A DNA stretch of 10,243 bases from Armatimonadetes bacterium RBG_19FT_COMBO_69_19 (GCA_001768125.1 MENB01000081.1:1370-11612), one strand, 5' to 3'; counted from the stretch's first letter, positions 1 to 6,574 are shown. Numbers and translations: made by a program. Notes: a model not told the origin generated them from the letters alone.

Positions 1-15
1 GTGCACGTGACCTAC

Positions 16-24
16 TGATATAAT
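16..24 (+). promoter_or_regulatory. Extended -10 promoter of the tRNA gene
   Basis: A perfect consensus -10 hexamer TATAAT (19-24) is preceded one base upstream by TG (16-17), giving the extended -10 motif TGnTATAAT. Transcription would start around 30-32, and the mature tRNA begins at 33, so the 5' leader would be only one or a few bases. A -35 box at the usual 17-bp spacing would fall almost entirely before the window, so it cannot be judged; an extended -10 promoter can work with a weak -35. Confidence 0.7.
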
Positions 25-32
25 CGGGTGGC

Positions 33-107
33 GGGCCCGTAGCTCAAGGGTAGAGCAGCACCCTCATAAGGTGTTGGTTCCTGGTTCGAGCCCAGGCGGG
101 CCCACCA
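33..107 (+). tRNA. tRNA with CAT anticodon, probably tRNA-Ile2 (lysidine type) rather than elongator tRNA-Met
   Basis: A complete cloverleaf can be folded by eye. The acceptor stem is GGGCCCG (33-39) with CGGGCCC (97-103). The D-stem is GCTC/GAGC (42-45/53-56). The anticodon stem is 58-62/70-74 with loop CTCATAA and anticodon CAT at 65-67. The T-stem is CCTGG/CCAGG (80-84/92-96) with loop TTCGAGC. The discriminator base is A104 and the CCA end is encoded (105-107). The first pair is G-C, not the C1/A72 mismatch of bacterial initiator tRNA, so this is not fMet. A CAT anticodon therefore leaves elongator Met or the Ile2 tRNA whose wobble C becomes lysidine through TilS. Acceptor pairs C4-G69 and C5-G68 match the positive determinants described for E. 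coli tRNA-Ile2, whereas E. coli tRNA-Met has A-U type pairs there. This favours Ile2, but an automatic caller may report Met. The D-loop is short (7 nt). Confidence 0.93.
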
Positions 108-131
108 ATACTGATGCGGGTTCTATGCACT

Positions 132-152
132 GGGGGTCAGCGCAGGTCCCCC
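132..152. other. Small inverted repeat between the convergent tRNA and cyclase genes
   Basis: GGGGG (132-136) and CCCCC (148-152) can pair around an 11-nt loop. The element lies in the 77-bp gap between the tRNA end (107) and the stop of the convergent cyclase-like gene (185). It could form a hairpin in either transcript, but neither strand has a T-run after it, so it does not qualify as a standard intrinsic terminator. No better terminator is visible for either gene. Confidence 0.25.
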
Positions 153-184
153 GAGGGAGCAATGGGGGAGGAGTTCGGCCCTTA

Positions 185-2926
185 TCATGAATCAGAAAGT
201 GCGAACGCAACGGCCTGCTCTAGCGACATCGCGCGACCCTCAGCCCAGGCGGTCCTGAAAGTATGGTCGCCAAGTCTCGATCCCGTTACTGCAACGGTAT
301 GATCGTATCCATTCTGGTCGGTGCGGGGTAAGAGAGACCCCAACGTCTCCCGGAATTGGTCTACAGCTCCCACGAGCTGTGCGGCACGGTGAAACTGTCC
401 CGCCGCCGCTGCCGCGCCCGCCATCCCCTGCAGACAGCGGACGAGCCACCACATGTCCCTTAGTTCTGCAGCGGTCGTGAGTGCTTCTCGATACAACGCC
501 CCGGCCCGATCGTAGATCGCCTCGTGGGCGGCGACATTTCCCAGGCTTACGAGAGCACGCGTCATCGCCACTTTATCCTTCTGCACTCGCGACAATGTCA
601 GGCTCTCTTCGTAGAGTTCGATGGCGCGGCCGTATTGCTCTGCGCCCAGGGCGGCTTCGCCGAGCAGCAGCAGGGCGTCGGCAGTAGCAGATCGATCCCC
701 GAGGGCTCGCGAGAGGTGCAGGTATTCGTCTGCCAGCTGCGCAAGTCGCTCGTAATCACCTAGGTGCCATACCACGTAGCCAAACTCGCGCAGGGAGGAG
801 GCGAGCGTGCGCTGGTCCTGGGACCTTCTGGCGAGCGTGAGGCTCTCGTCACACAACTGCGCAGGCCGGGTTGCATCGCCCATGTGCCAGAGCGTGTGGC
901 CGAGAATGGCCAGCGCAATGGCTGTTTCCCGCCGATCTCCCTCTGCGCGGGCAATGGCATGAGCCTCCTCGCAGAGCGCCATCGCGTGTGCATAATCATC
1001 CTGCGTTAGAGCCATGTAGCCGGCCCCGTTTAGAGCTCTGGCGCGTAGGGAGGGATACGCGTTGCCCGCTGCACTCAGGGCACGTTCCAAAATACTGCGT
1101 CCTTCACTCAGGTAGCCTCGGTGTACCCAGAACCGCCAGATTGCTGCGGCAAGCTGCAGTCCGGCGTCGGATGCGATCCCGCCTAAAGCCCAATCGAGCG
1201 CTGCTCTCAGGTTGTCATGCTCTTCCTCGATTCGCTCCAGCCATTGGTCGAATGTTAGAGCGCGAGGCGCGTGGTGCGGCTCCTCGGCCATCGCCAGGAA
1301 GAATCTCAGGTGCCGTTCCTGTAGGGCATCGGACTCGCCGGATGCAGAGAGTTTCTCGCGCGCGTACTGCCGAATCGGTTCCAGCAGCCGGTAGCGCACC
1401 CTATCGTCACGCCGCTCGGCAATGACCAGAGACTTTTCCACCAGACGGGTGGTGAGATCGATCCCCCCCGGTGCCCCTGCGTCTTCCCCGCAGATCTTCT
1501 CGACGGCCTCGAGCGTGAAACCACTAACAAAGACCGCCAGTTGCTGGAGCAGCCGACGTTCTTCTGCGGACAGCAGTTCGTAACTCCAGTCCAGGGTGGC
1601 ACGAAGCGTTTGGTGCTGAGGGAGGGCTGTGCGGCTCCCGGCAGTGAGCAATCGGAACTGATCGTTCAACCTGGTCGCGATCTGCTCGGCGGAAAGGGCC
1701 TTCAGGCGTGCCGCCGCCATCTCAATGGCCAGCGGTATGCCATCCAGACGTGTGCAAATCTGGATGACCGCGTCGGAATTCTCGCTGGTGAGCCTGAAGG
1801 ACGGCAACGCGGCGACGGCCCGTTCGACAAAGAGCCGCACCGCTTCAAACTGCGATATGGTTGCCAGGGACACACGCTGTGCATCCGGGACCGAGAGCGA
1901 TGGAACGAGCCAAGCGGTCTCGCCGTCGATTCCCAGCGCTTCGCGGCTGGTTGCCAGGATTCGCAGGTGAGCACAGGTCAGCAGGAGTGCGTGAGCAAAG
2001 CGGGCACAGGCCGCGATGAGATGCTCGCAGTTATCCAGCACAAGGAGAAGACGTCTTGCTCGCAGGGAGTCTGCGACGGTCGTTAGTACGGAGCGGCCGG
2101 TCTGCTCTCGGATCCCCAGCACCGTTGCAACGGTTAGAGGGACAAGTTCCGGGTCGGGGAGCGCCGCCAGCTCCACCAGCCAGACTCCATCGGAGAACTC
2201 CTCGAGAACTTCTGCCGCTACTTGGAGGGTTAGGCGCGTCTTCCCGACACCACCCGCTCCAGTCAGAGTTAACAGACGTGTGGAGAAGAGTACTTGCGTG
2301 AGTTCTCTGATTTCCCGCTCACGCCCGACAAAACTGGTCAAGTGGATGGGAAGGTTATTGGGCAGGACGTTCAACGACGTCAGGGGTGGGAACTGATCCG
2401 GAAGATCCGCGGTCACGATCTGGAAGAGATGCTCCGGCCTGGCTAGGTCTTTGAGCCGATGTTCTCCAAGATCCCGCAGGGCGACGCCTTCCGGGAGATT
2501 ATCTCCGATCAGAACGCAAGTGGACTCCGAAAGAAGAATTTGCCCGCCATGTCCCGCAGCGCACACCCGCGCCGCCCGGTGGACATCCATTCCGACATAG
2601 CCGGTGGGCGTAACCAGAGGCTCACCCGTGTGCAGTCCCATCCGTACATGCAACTCTATTCCTTCAGGCCAGGAGTGTGCGGCGATTGCGCGCTGTGCTT
2701 CGAGAGCCGCCAGTGCGGCGTCTTTGGCGCCCGCAAAGGCGACAAAGAAGGCATCGCCTTGGGTATCGATTTCATGGCCATCGTGTTTCTCGAAACTCCG
2801 GCGCAGTAACTCGTGGTGTTGGGCTAGTATCCTTGGGTACTGCTCCCGGAGGCGTTCGAGCAGCCGTGTCGATCCTTCGATATCAGTAAAGATGAATGTG
2901 ACTGTGCCAGTCGGTAGCCGAGGCAT
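185..2926 (-). CDS. Multidomain signalling protein: class III nucleotide-cyclase domain, STAND/NB-ARC ATPase and TPR-like repeats
   Basis: This 913-aa protein has the layout of the large COG2114/COG3903-type signalling ATPases. Residues 8-170 form a class III cyclase homology domain: FTDIEGST contains metal-binding Asp15, and QGDAFF contains Asp58. The position that holds the adenine-specifying Lys in active adenylate cyclases is Asp54. The transition-state Asn is His116 (VHRAAR), while Arg120 is kept. Catalysis is therefore doubtful and the domain may sense a nucleotide instead. After a linker, a STAND ATPase spans about 195-480, with Walker A GAGGVGKT (223-230), Walker B LLLVLDN (Asp298), sensor ATSRE (Arg328) and the GIPLA motif (396-400). 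A winged-helix-like part follows, then alpha-helical TPR-like repeats from about 570 to 880. No C-terminal LuxR HTH is present, so there is no obvious DNA-binding output. The ATG has a good ribosome site, GGAGG (complement of 2933-2937), 6 nt upstream, and FIFTDIEG follows closely as usual in the family. The gene lies downstream of, and co-directional with, a cyclic-nucleotide-binding protein gene. Domain assignment is firm; ligand and output are unknown. Confidence 0.93.
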   Translation of the reverse strand: MPRLPTGTVTFIFTDIEGSTRLLERLREQYPRILAQHHELLRRSFEKHDGHEIDTQGDAFFVAFAGAKDAALAALEAQRAIAAHSWPEGIELHVRMGLHTGEPLVTPTGYVGMDVHRAARVCAAGHGGQILLSESTCVLIGDNLPEGVALRDLGEHRLKDLARPEHLFQIVTADLPDQFPPLTSLNVLPNNLPIHLTSFVGREREIRELTQVLFSTRLLTLTGAGGVGKTRLTLQVAAEVLEEFSDGVWLVELAALPDPELVPLTVATVLGIREQTGRSVLTTVADSLRARRLLLVLDNCEHLIAACARFAHALLLTCAHLRILATSREALGIDGETAWLVPSLSVPDAQRVSLATISQFEAVRLFVERAVAALPSFRLTSENSDAVIQICTRLDGIPLAIEMAAARLKALSAEQIATRLNDQFRLLTAGSRTALPQHQTLRATLDWSYELLSAEERRLLQQLAVFVSGFTLEAVEKICGEDAGAPGGIDLTTRLVEKSLVIAERRDDRVRYRLLEPIRQYAREKLSASGESDALQERHLRFFLAMAEEPHHAPRALTFDQWLERIEEEHDNLRAALDWALGGIASDAGLQLAAAIWRFWVHRGYLSEGRSILERALSAAGNAYPSLRARALNGAGYMALTQDDYAHAMALCEEAHAIARAEGDRRETAIALAILGHTLWHMGDATRPAQLCDESLTLARRSQDQRTLASSLREFGYVVWHLGDYERLAQLADEYLHLSRALGDRSATADALLLLGEAALGAEQYGRAIELYEESLTLSRVQKDKVAMTRALVSLGNVAAHEAIYDRAGALYREALTTAAELRDMWWLVRCLQGMAGAAAAAGQFHRAAQLVGAVDQFRETLGSLLPRTDQNGYDHTVAVTGSRLGDHTFRTAWAEGRAMSLEQAVAFALSDS

Positions 2927-3092
2927 GAAGGGCCTCCGGACAGTGGTACAAGGCGAGTTCGATGCTGCGCCTCGGCGTTTCCTTCGCTGGCGTGGCGATG
3001 TGGCGGAGCCGGATGCGGTCGGCGATGGGTTGCCGCGCTTTCGGGAAGTGCCAGTCCTGCGGGTCGGTCAAGAAAGCCTGCAGGGAGCGCCC

Positions 3093-3138
3093 GTCCGATT
3101 TTCTATCGCAGAGCCCCAGACGCTCAGGAAAAACGGAC
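3093..3138. other. Nested inverted repeat in the gap between the CNB and cyclase genes
   Basis: The 252-bp gap 2927-3178 separates the two minus-strand genes. Within it GTCCGATTTTC (3093-3103) pairs with GAAAAACGGAC (3128-3138) at 10 of 11 positions, and inside this an inner GAGC (3111-3114) pairs with GCTC (3122-3125). There is no T-run on the minus-strand exit side, so it is not a standard terminator. It could be an mRNA stem-loop tuning expression between the two genes, or a binding site. I see no convincing promoter or certain gene in this gap. A stop-free minus-strand run from 3161 to 2883, with a possible TTG start at 3071, exists but is not recognisable. Confidence 0.35.
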
Positions 3139-3178
3139 TTGCCAATCCGGTTTCGGCGGTCTCATTGCGTTGGCAGCC

Positions 3179-3619
3179 CTAGCTGCAGGGTGAAAATGCC
3201 GCGTCGGCCTCCCGGAGCCGATTAGACAGCACACGCATGATCTGCTTGGCGATCAACGGCGATTCAGCCAGGAGCTGCCAGAACTCACGGTAGCCGATGA
3301 CCAGCAGGCGCATCGGGGTGGAGGCCTCTACAGTCGCGGACCGGGGTCCACCGTCGAGCAGGCTCATCTCTCCGAAGAACTGGCCGGGCCCGAGCTGTAC
3401 CGTCCTCCCCCGCGGCGTCCTGGCAAGCGCGCGTCCCTCTACGATCACAAAGAGCTCCCGGCCGGTCTGGCCTGCCATGGCCAGCCGCTTGCCGGCTGCG
3501 ACATTTACCTCGTCCACGAGACGAGCGACCTGCGCGAGCTGGCGTGAAGAGAGACCTTCAAAGAGCGCGACGCGCTGAAGAAGTTTCACCTTCTCGGACC
3601 TAGATGGCCACAGTGGCAC
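3179..3619 (-). CDS. Stand-alone cyclic nucleotide-binding (CNB/CAP_ED) domain protein
   Basis: This 146-aa protein is a single cyclic-nucleotide-binding domain of the Crp/Fnr and protein kinase A regulatory-subunit fold. The N-terminal helix segment (VALFEGLSSRQLAQVARLV, about 17-35) is the usual start of the fold. The glycine-rich beta-roll follows with GRELFVIVEG (53-62). The phosphate-binding cassette is FGEMSLLDGGPRSATV (82-97), with Gly83, Glu84 and Arg93, the residues that hold the ribose and cyclic phosphate in cAMP- and cGMP-binding members. The closing helices end at 146. There is no helix-turn-helix, so it is not a Crp-type transcription factor, and no membrane or enzymatic domain, so it would act through a partner. 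The start is GTG at 3619 (minus strand), with GGGAGG about 9 nt upstream; a later GTG at codon 11 is less likely because it would clip the first helix. It is transcribed towards the cyclase-like gene 252 bp downstream, which suggests a shared pathway. Ligand and partner are unproven. Confidence 0.88.
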   Translation of the reverse strand: MPLWPSRSEKVKLLQRVALFEGLSSRQLAQVARLVDEVNVAAGKRLAMAGQTGRELFVIVEGRALARTPRGRTVQLGPGQFFGEMSLLDGGPRSATVEASTPMRLLVIGYREFWQLLAESPLIAKQIMRVLSNRLREADAAFSPCS

Positions 3620-3967
3620 CCGTTAACACCTCCCGCGCTTATGCCACTCCTCAACTCGATGGTGCTCAGGATTCTCTCATTCCGCCTGGGCAGATGCATC
3701 CCTCTGCCGACACCTGTCCGTGAACTCAACGACGAGCTTGTCTGTTACTGTCGCCCACCCCGCGGGGGAGCCATAGGGAAGCACAACGTCGCGCCCAAGG
3801 GGGAGATTTCCGAATATCGGTGAGACAGGAGAGACAAGCGAAAATGCGCGAAAAGCAAATCTGGCGCGGGTTTCCGTCTCAGTAGGCGAGCGTTATCTTC
3901 CGTTGACTGACGTCTGAGGTGCGAGATGCCCAGGCGTGCCCACCAGTCCCCAGGCAACCGGATTTCG

Positions 3968-3996
3968 TTGTTTCTGACCGCCCAAACTGATACACT
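3968..3996 (+). promoter_or_regulatory. Predicted sigma-70-type promoter of the sugar-transport operon
   Basis: The -35 box TTGTTT (3968-3973) and -10 box TACACT (3991-3996) are separated by exactly 17 bp, and the spacer ends in TGA, giving an extended -10 TG motif. Both hexamers match the consensus at four of six positions. Transcription would start near 4003, leaving an untranslated leader of about 170 nt before the binding-protein ATG at 4174. This is the best rightward promoter in the gap by eye. Confidence 0.5.
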
Positions 3997-4045
3997 CTTC
4001 GCCCGATTGTTGCCCACAGGAGGCAGCCTGCATAGTGGGCCTGTA

Positions 4046-4067
4046 GTTGTCATGACATGATGACAAC
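4046..4067. promoter_or_regulatory. Operator-like perfect palindrome in the operon leader
   Basis: Arms GTTGTCAT (4046-4053) and ATGACAAC (4060-4067) are perfect inverted repeats around a 6-bp centre. The left half also contains a second, overlapping 10-bp perfect palindrome TGTCATGACA, so ATGACA-type half-sites occur three times within 22 bp. This fits a dimeric repressor site. It lies about 45 bp downstream of the predicted transcription start and 106 bp upstream of the binding-protein ATG, so it could act as a roadblock or serve a second promoter. The GntR-family regulator encoded at the operon end is the natural candidate, though the site is not a textbook GntR box. It could also form an RNA hairpin. 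Confidence 0.5.
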
Positions 4068-4173
4068 CCGTCATCCTCCGACCGTGCTGAGTGGTTCATT
4101 CGCCTACAGTCCCCGGGAGGTGAGACGAAGACCTCGGTGAAGTTCATGCGACTCTCGCGAAAGGAGTGACACG

Positions 4174-5574
4174 ATGGAGCCAGACATGAAGAGTCTGGTG
4201 CGCGAGCTGGAGGAAGGCAGGATCAGCCGGCGCGAGTTCATCCGCCGCGCGGTTCTCATGGGGGTGGCCCTTCCTATCGCGCAGAAGCTGGCCGCGTTCG
4301 GCCAGGCGCCGGTTTTTGGGGCGCAGGCGTACCGGTTCGGGTCGTACACGAGCAAGCCGTTCGCGGGCAAGACGATCACCGTCGCCCTCGTCGGCGAGCC
4401 TCGCTCCGATGCCGTCAAGAAGATGCTCCCCGAGCTTGAGAAGAAGACGGGGATCAAGACGAACATCGATATTCTGCCGTATCCGACGCTCCAGGAGAAG
4501 CAGGCAGTGGCCCTCACCCAGAAGACTGGGGCCTACGACGTCGTCCATGTGGACTGCGTGTGGGTCGGGCAGTATGCCGGTCAGGGCTGGGTCGTCCCCG
4601 CGACCGACTTCGTCAATCGCAGCGACCCGAAGGTCCTGAACATTACCGACTTCCTGCCGCGCGTCCTGGCGGAGCAGGGTTCCTGGGAAGGTGTCGTGTT
4701 CGGCCTCCCATTCATCCAGGCGGTGTTCGGTCTCCACATCCGGACGGACATCTTCAAGAAGTACAGCCTGAAGGTCCCCCAGACCTGGGATGAGCTGAAG
4801 AGCACCGCTAAGTTCATCACCGAGAAGGAGCGCGGGAACGGCGTCTACGGCCTCACGATCATGGGCCGCCGCGGCGTGCAGCTGCAGTGCACCTGGGACA
4901 ACTTCCTGTGGTCCTGGGGCGGCGACTGGTACGACAAGGACTACCGGCCCACGATCAACAGCGCGGCTGCCGTGGAGTCGCTCGAGTTTATGAAGAGTCT
5001 TCTGCCCTATGCGCTGCCCGGCGTGCTCACGTATGACTGGGACGAGAACGCCCAGGCCTTCGCGCAGGGCAAGGCGGCGATGAACCTGCAGTGGCAGAAC
5101 GCCGCGCCGACCTTCGCGGATCCATCGAAGTCGAAGATCGTCGGGAAGTTCGACTTCGAGCTGATCCCGGGGAAGAAGCGGCCTGACGGTTCGATCCTGC
5201 GCACCCCCACGTTCGGCGGTTGGGGTCTGATGATCCCGGTCGACGCGAAGAACAAGGAGGCCGCGTGGGAGTGGATCGTCTGGGCCACGTCGGTGGCGAT
5301 GGAGAAGGAGCTGGCGAAGGCGATGCCTGGGTCGCGCCGGTCCTCCCTGAGCGACCCGATGATGCAGAAGCAGCATGTCGAGTATAAGAACATGCTGAAG
5401 TCACTGGAGTTCTCTAAGGGCCGCCCGCGCCTCACGGTCTACTCCGAGATGGCCGATGCCATCGAGGTGGCATTGTCGGAGACCCTGACCGGCGGCAAGA
5501 CGGCGAAGGTCGCGCTCGACGACGCCAACCGGCGTCTGGAGGTCATCCTCCGGCGCGGAGGATACCTCAAGTAG
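4174..5574 (+). CDS. ABC transporter extracellular solute-binding protein, family 1 (sugar type), Tat-exported
   Basis: This 466-aa protein is a family 1 periplasmic or cell-surface binding protein (MalE/UgpB-like) that delivers a carbohydrate to the membrane permeases encoded next. The N-terminus carries a twin-arginine signal: SRREFI (18-23), with Arg19-Arg20, followed by a hydrophobic stretch AVLMGVALPI (26-35). This predicts folded export by the Tat system. There is no lipobox cysteine; cleavage is likely around residue 45-51. The mature part starts with the typical KTITVALVGEPRSDAVKKML segment (66-85), followed by the usual two-lobed sequence with FGLPFIQAVFGLHIRTDIF, PQTWDEL and GKAAMNLQWQNAAP. 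The length is normal for the family once the signal is included. The ATG at 4174 has AAGGAG 7 nt upstream, and its use gives a complete Tat n-region. It is the first gene of the operon. The substrate cannot be read from sequence; the downstream epimerase, kinase and dehydrogenase suggest a monosaccharide, polyol or small glycoside. Confidence 0.95.
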   Translation: MEPDMKSLVRELEEGRISRREFIRRAVLMGVALPIAQKLAAFGQAPVFGAQAYRFGSYTSKPFAGKTITVALVGEPRSDAVKKMLPELEKKTGIKTNIDILPYPTLQEKQAVALTQKTGAYDVVHVDCVWVGQYAGQGWVVPATDFVNRSDPKVLNITDFLPRVLAEQGSWEGVVFGLPFIQAVFGLHIRTDIFKKYSLKVPQTWDELKSTAKFITEKERGNGVYGLTIMGRRGVQLQCTWDNFLWSWGGDWYDKDYRPTINSAAAVESLEFMKSLLPYALPGVLTYDWDENAQAFAQGKAAMNLQWQNAAPTFADPSKSKIVGKFDFELIPGKKRPDGSILRTPTFGGWGLMIPVDAKNKEAAWEWIVWATSVAMEKELAKAMPGSRRSSLSDPMMQKQHVEYKNMLKSLEFSKGRPRLTVYSEMADAIEVALSETLTGGKTAKVALDDANRRLEVILRRGGYLK

Positions 5575-5581
5575 GAGCCCA

Positions 5582-5613
5582 GGGGCCTCCGGCGAAATGG
5601 CGCCGGAGGCCCC
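5582..5613 (+). other. Perfect 13-bp GC-rich stem-loop enclosing the permease start codon
   Basis: GGGGCCTCCGGCG (5582-5594) and CGCCGGAGGCCCC (5601-5613) are exact reverse complements around the 6-nt loop AAATGG (5595-5600). The stem begins 7 nt after the binding-protein stop codon. No T-run follows, so it is not a classical intrinsic terminator. Stem-loops at this place, after binding-protein genes such as malE, are known to protect upstream mRNA and lower expression of the permeases. Unusually, the ATG assigned to the permease (5597-5599) is in the loop and the only nearby GGAGG lies in the 3' arm, so the structure could also gate translation. Confidence 0.85.
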
Positions 5614-6571
5614 GGACGTTCAGCCGCCGACGCGCGTGGCCCATTCCATTCACCCGACGATCGCCGCGACCCCGCTGCCGCAGTCCCGCCGGCCCATCGT
5701 ACGTGTACCGGTGTGGCTCGTCTTCCTGGGTCCCACCGTCTTCGTCCTGTTGGCCATCACCGTGTTTCCGCTGGTCTACTCCCTGGCGCTCAGCCTGCAC
5801 TCCTGGACGATGGGGGCGCGTGCAGGCTGGCGCTGGGTGGGTGTACAGAACTTCGCCATGGTCCTGCGGGCCGACCCGTACTTCTGGACGTCGGTGAGGG
5901 TCACCCTCACCTACGTCGGGGCCGCGGTCGGGCTCGAGCTGGTGCTTGGGCTGGCCATCGCCCTGCTGCTGAACCGCCGCGCGGACGGACGCGGGGGGAC
6001 GGTGCAGACTCTGCTCATCCTGCCCACGATGATGACCCCGGTTGTCGTGGGGATCGTCTGGCGCCTCCTGTACAACCCCGACTTGGGTTTCCTGAACTAC
6101 GTGGTGACCCGGCTGGGGCTGCCGCCGCAGCACTGGCTGGGCGATCTGGGCACCGCGCTGGCCGCCGTCGTTGTCGCCGACATCTGGGAGTGGACGCCCT
6201 TCATGGCGCTCGTCATGCTGGCTGGGCTCCGGGCGATGCCGCGCGACCCGTTCGAGGCCGGGGCGATCGACGGGGCGTCGGGGTGGCAAGCGTTCCGCTA
6301 CATCACCCTGCCGCTGCTGACGCCGACCATCCTGGTCGGCGTGCTCATCCGGCTCATGGACGCGTTCAAGACGTTCGACTTGGTCTTCGTCCTCACCAAG
6401 GGGGGGCCGGGGATGAGCACCGAGGTGCTCAGTTACTACACCTACCGGTACGGTTTCAAGTTCTTCCACATGGGGTACGCGGCCGCGCTGTCGTACATCC
6501 TGCTGGCCATCGTCGTTATCATCAGCCAGATCTTTGTGCGCCGGCTGGCGCACCACGAAGTGGAGCTCTAG
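5597..6571 (+). CDS. ABC sugar transporter permease, MalF/UgpA-like
   Basis: This 324-aa integral membrane protein forms half of the translocation channel of a carbohydrate ABC importer. A soluble N-terminal tail of about 36 residues precedes six apparent transmembrane segments, roughly at 38-67, 102-126, 136-158, 186-210, 235-256 and 296-314. The cytoplasmic EAA loop that docks the ATPase is at 220-239: FEAGAIDGAS followed by the conserved LP (238-239). LTKGGPG (266-272) is a hallmark of the MalF/UgpA subgroup. The start is uncertain. The ATG at 5597 lies in a strong hairpin loop and has no well-spaced ribosome site; the TAGGAG at the upstream stop codon is about 19 nt away. An in-frame GTG at 5636 is an alternative that would still leave the first transmembrane segment intact. 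It follows the binding-protein gene by 22 nt and precedes the second permease by 3 nt. Confidence 0.93.
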   Translation: MAPEAPDVQPPTRVAHSIHPTIAATPLPQSRRPIVRVPVWLVFLGPTVFVLLAITVFPLVYSLALSLHSWTMGARAGWRWVGVQNFAMVLRADPYFWTSVRVTLTYVGAAVGLELVLGLAIALLLNRRADGRGGTVQTLLILPTMMTPVVVGIVWRLLYNPDLGFLNYVVTRLGLPPQHWLGDLGTALAAVVVADIWEWTPFMALVMLAGLRAMPRDPFEAGAIDGASGWQAFRYITLPLLTPTILVGVLIRLMDAFKTFDLVFVLTKGGPGMSTEVLSYYTYRYGFKFFHMGYAAALSYILLAIVVIISQIFVRRLAHHEVEL

Positions 6572-6574
6572 GCC

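Larger units (their letters stand above)
3620..4173. other. 554-bp intergenic region between divergent transcription units
   Basis: I find no credible protein gene here; short open frames on both strands lack ribosome sites and recognisable sequence. It must hold the start signals for both the leftward CNB gene and the rightward sugar operon. The rightward promoter and the palindrome are listed separately. On the left side, GGCAGA (3689-3694) and TCTGCC (3703-3708) form a 6-8-6 inverted repeat about 70 nt before the CNB start. A weak leftward promoter (TTGGGC, 17 bp, TATGGC; complement of 3798-3770) is possible but poor. CCCCGCGGGG at 3758-3767 is a short palindrome. In the rightward leader, GCCCAC/GTGGGC (4012-4017/4035-4040) and GAGGT/ACCTC (4117-4121/4131-4135) could form hairpins. 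Confidence 0.6.

Noticed and set aside
132..152. Intrinsic terminator for the tRNA or cyclase gene
   Set aside because: Only five G-C pairs with a large loop, and no T-run on either strand.
3745..4147. Small genes in the divergent intergenic region
   Set aside because: Frames on both strands lack ribosome sites and recognisable sequence, and they overlap the predicted promoter and palindrome.
4144..5376. A 410-codon minus-strand frame opposite the solute-binding protein gene
   Set aside because: Leu/Arg/His/Asp-rich shadow without domains; the plus frame has a ribosome site, Tat signal and the binding-protein fold.
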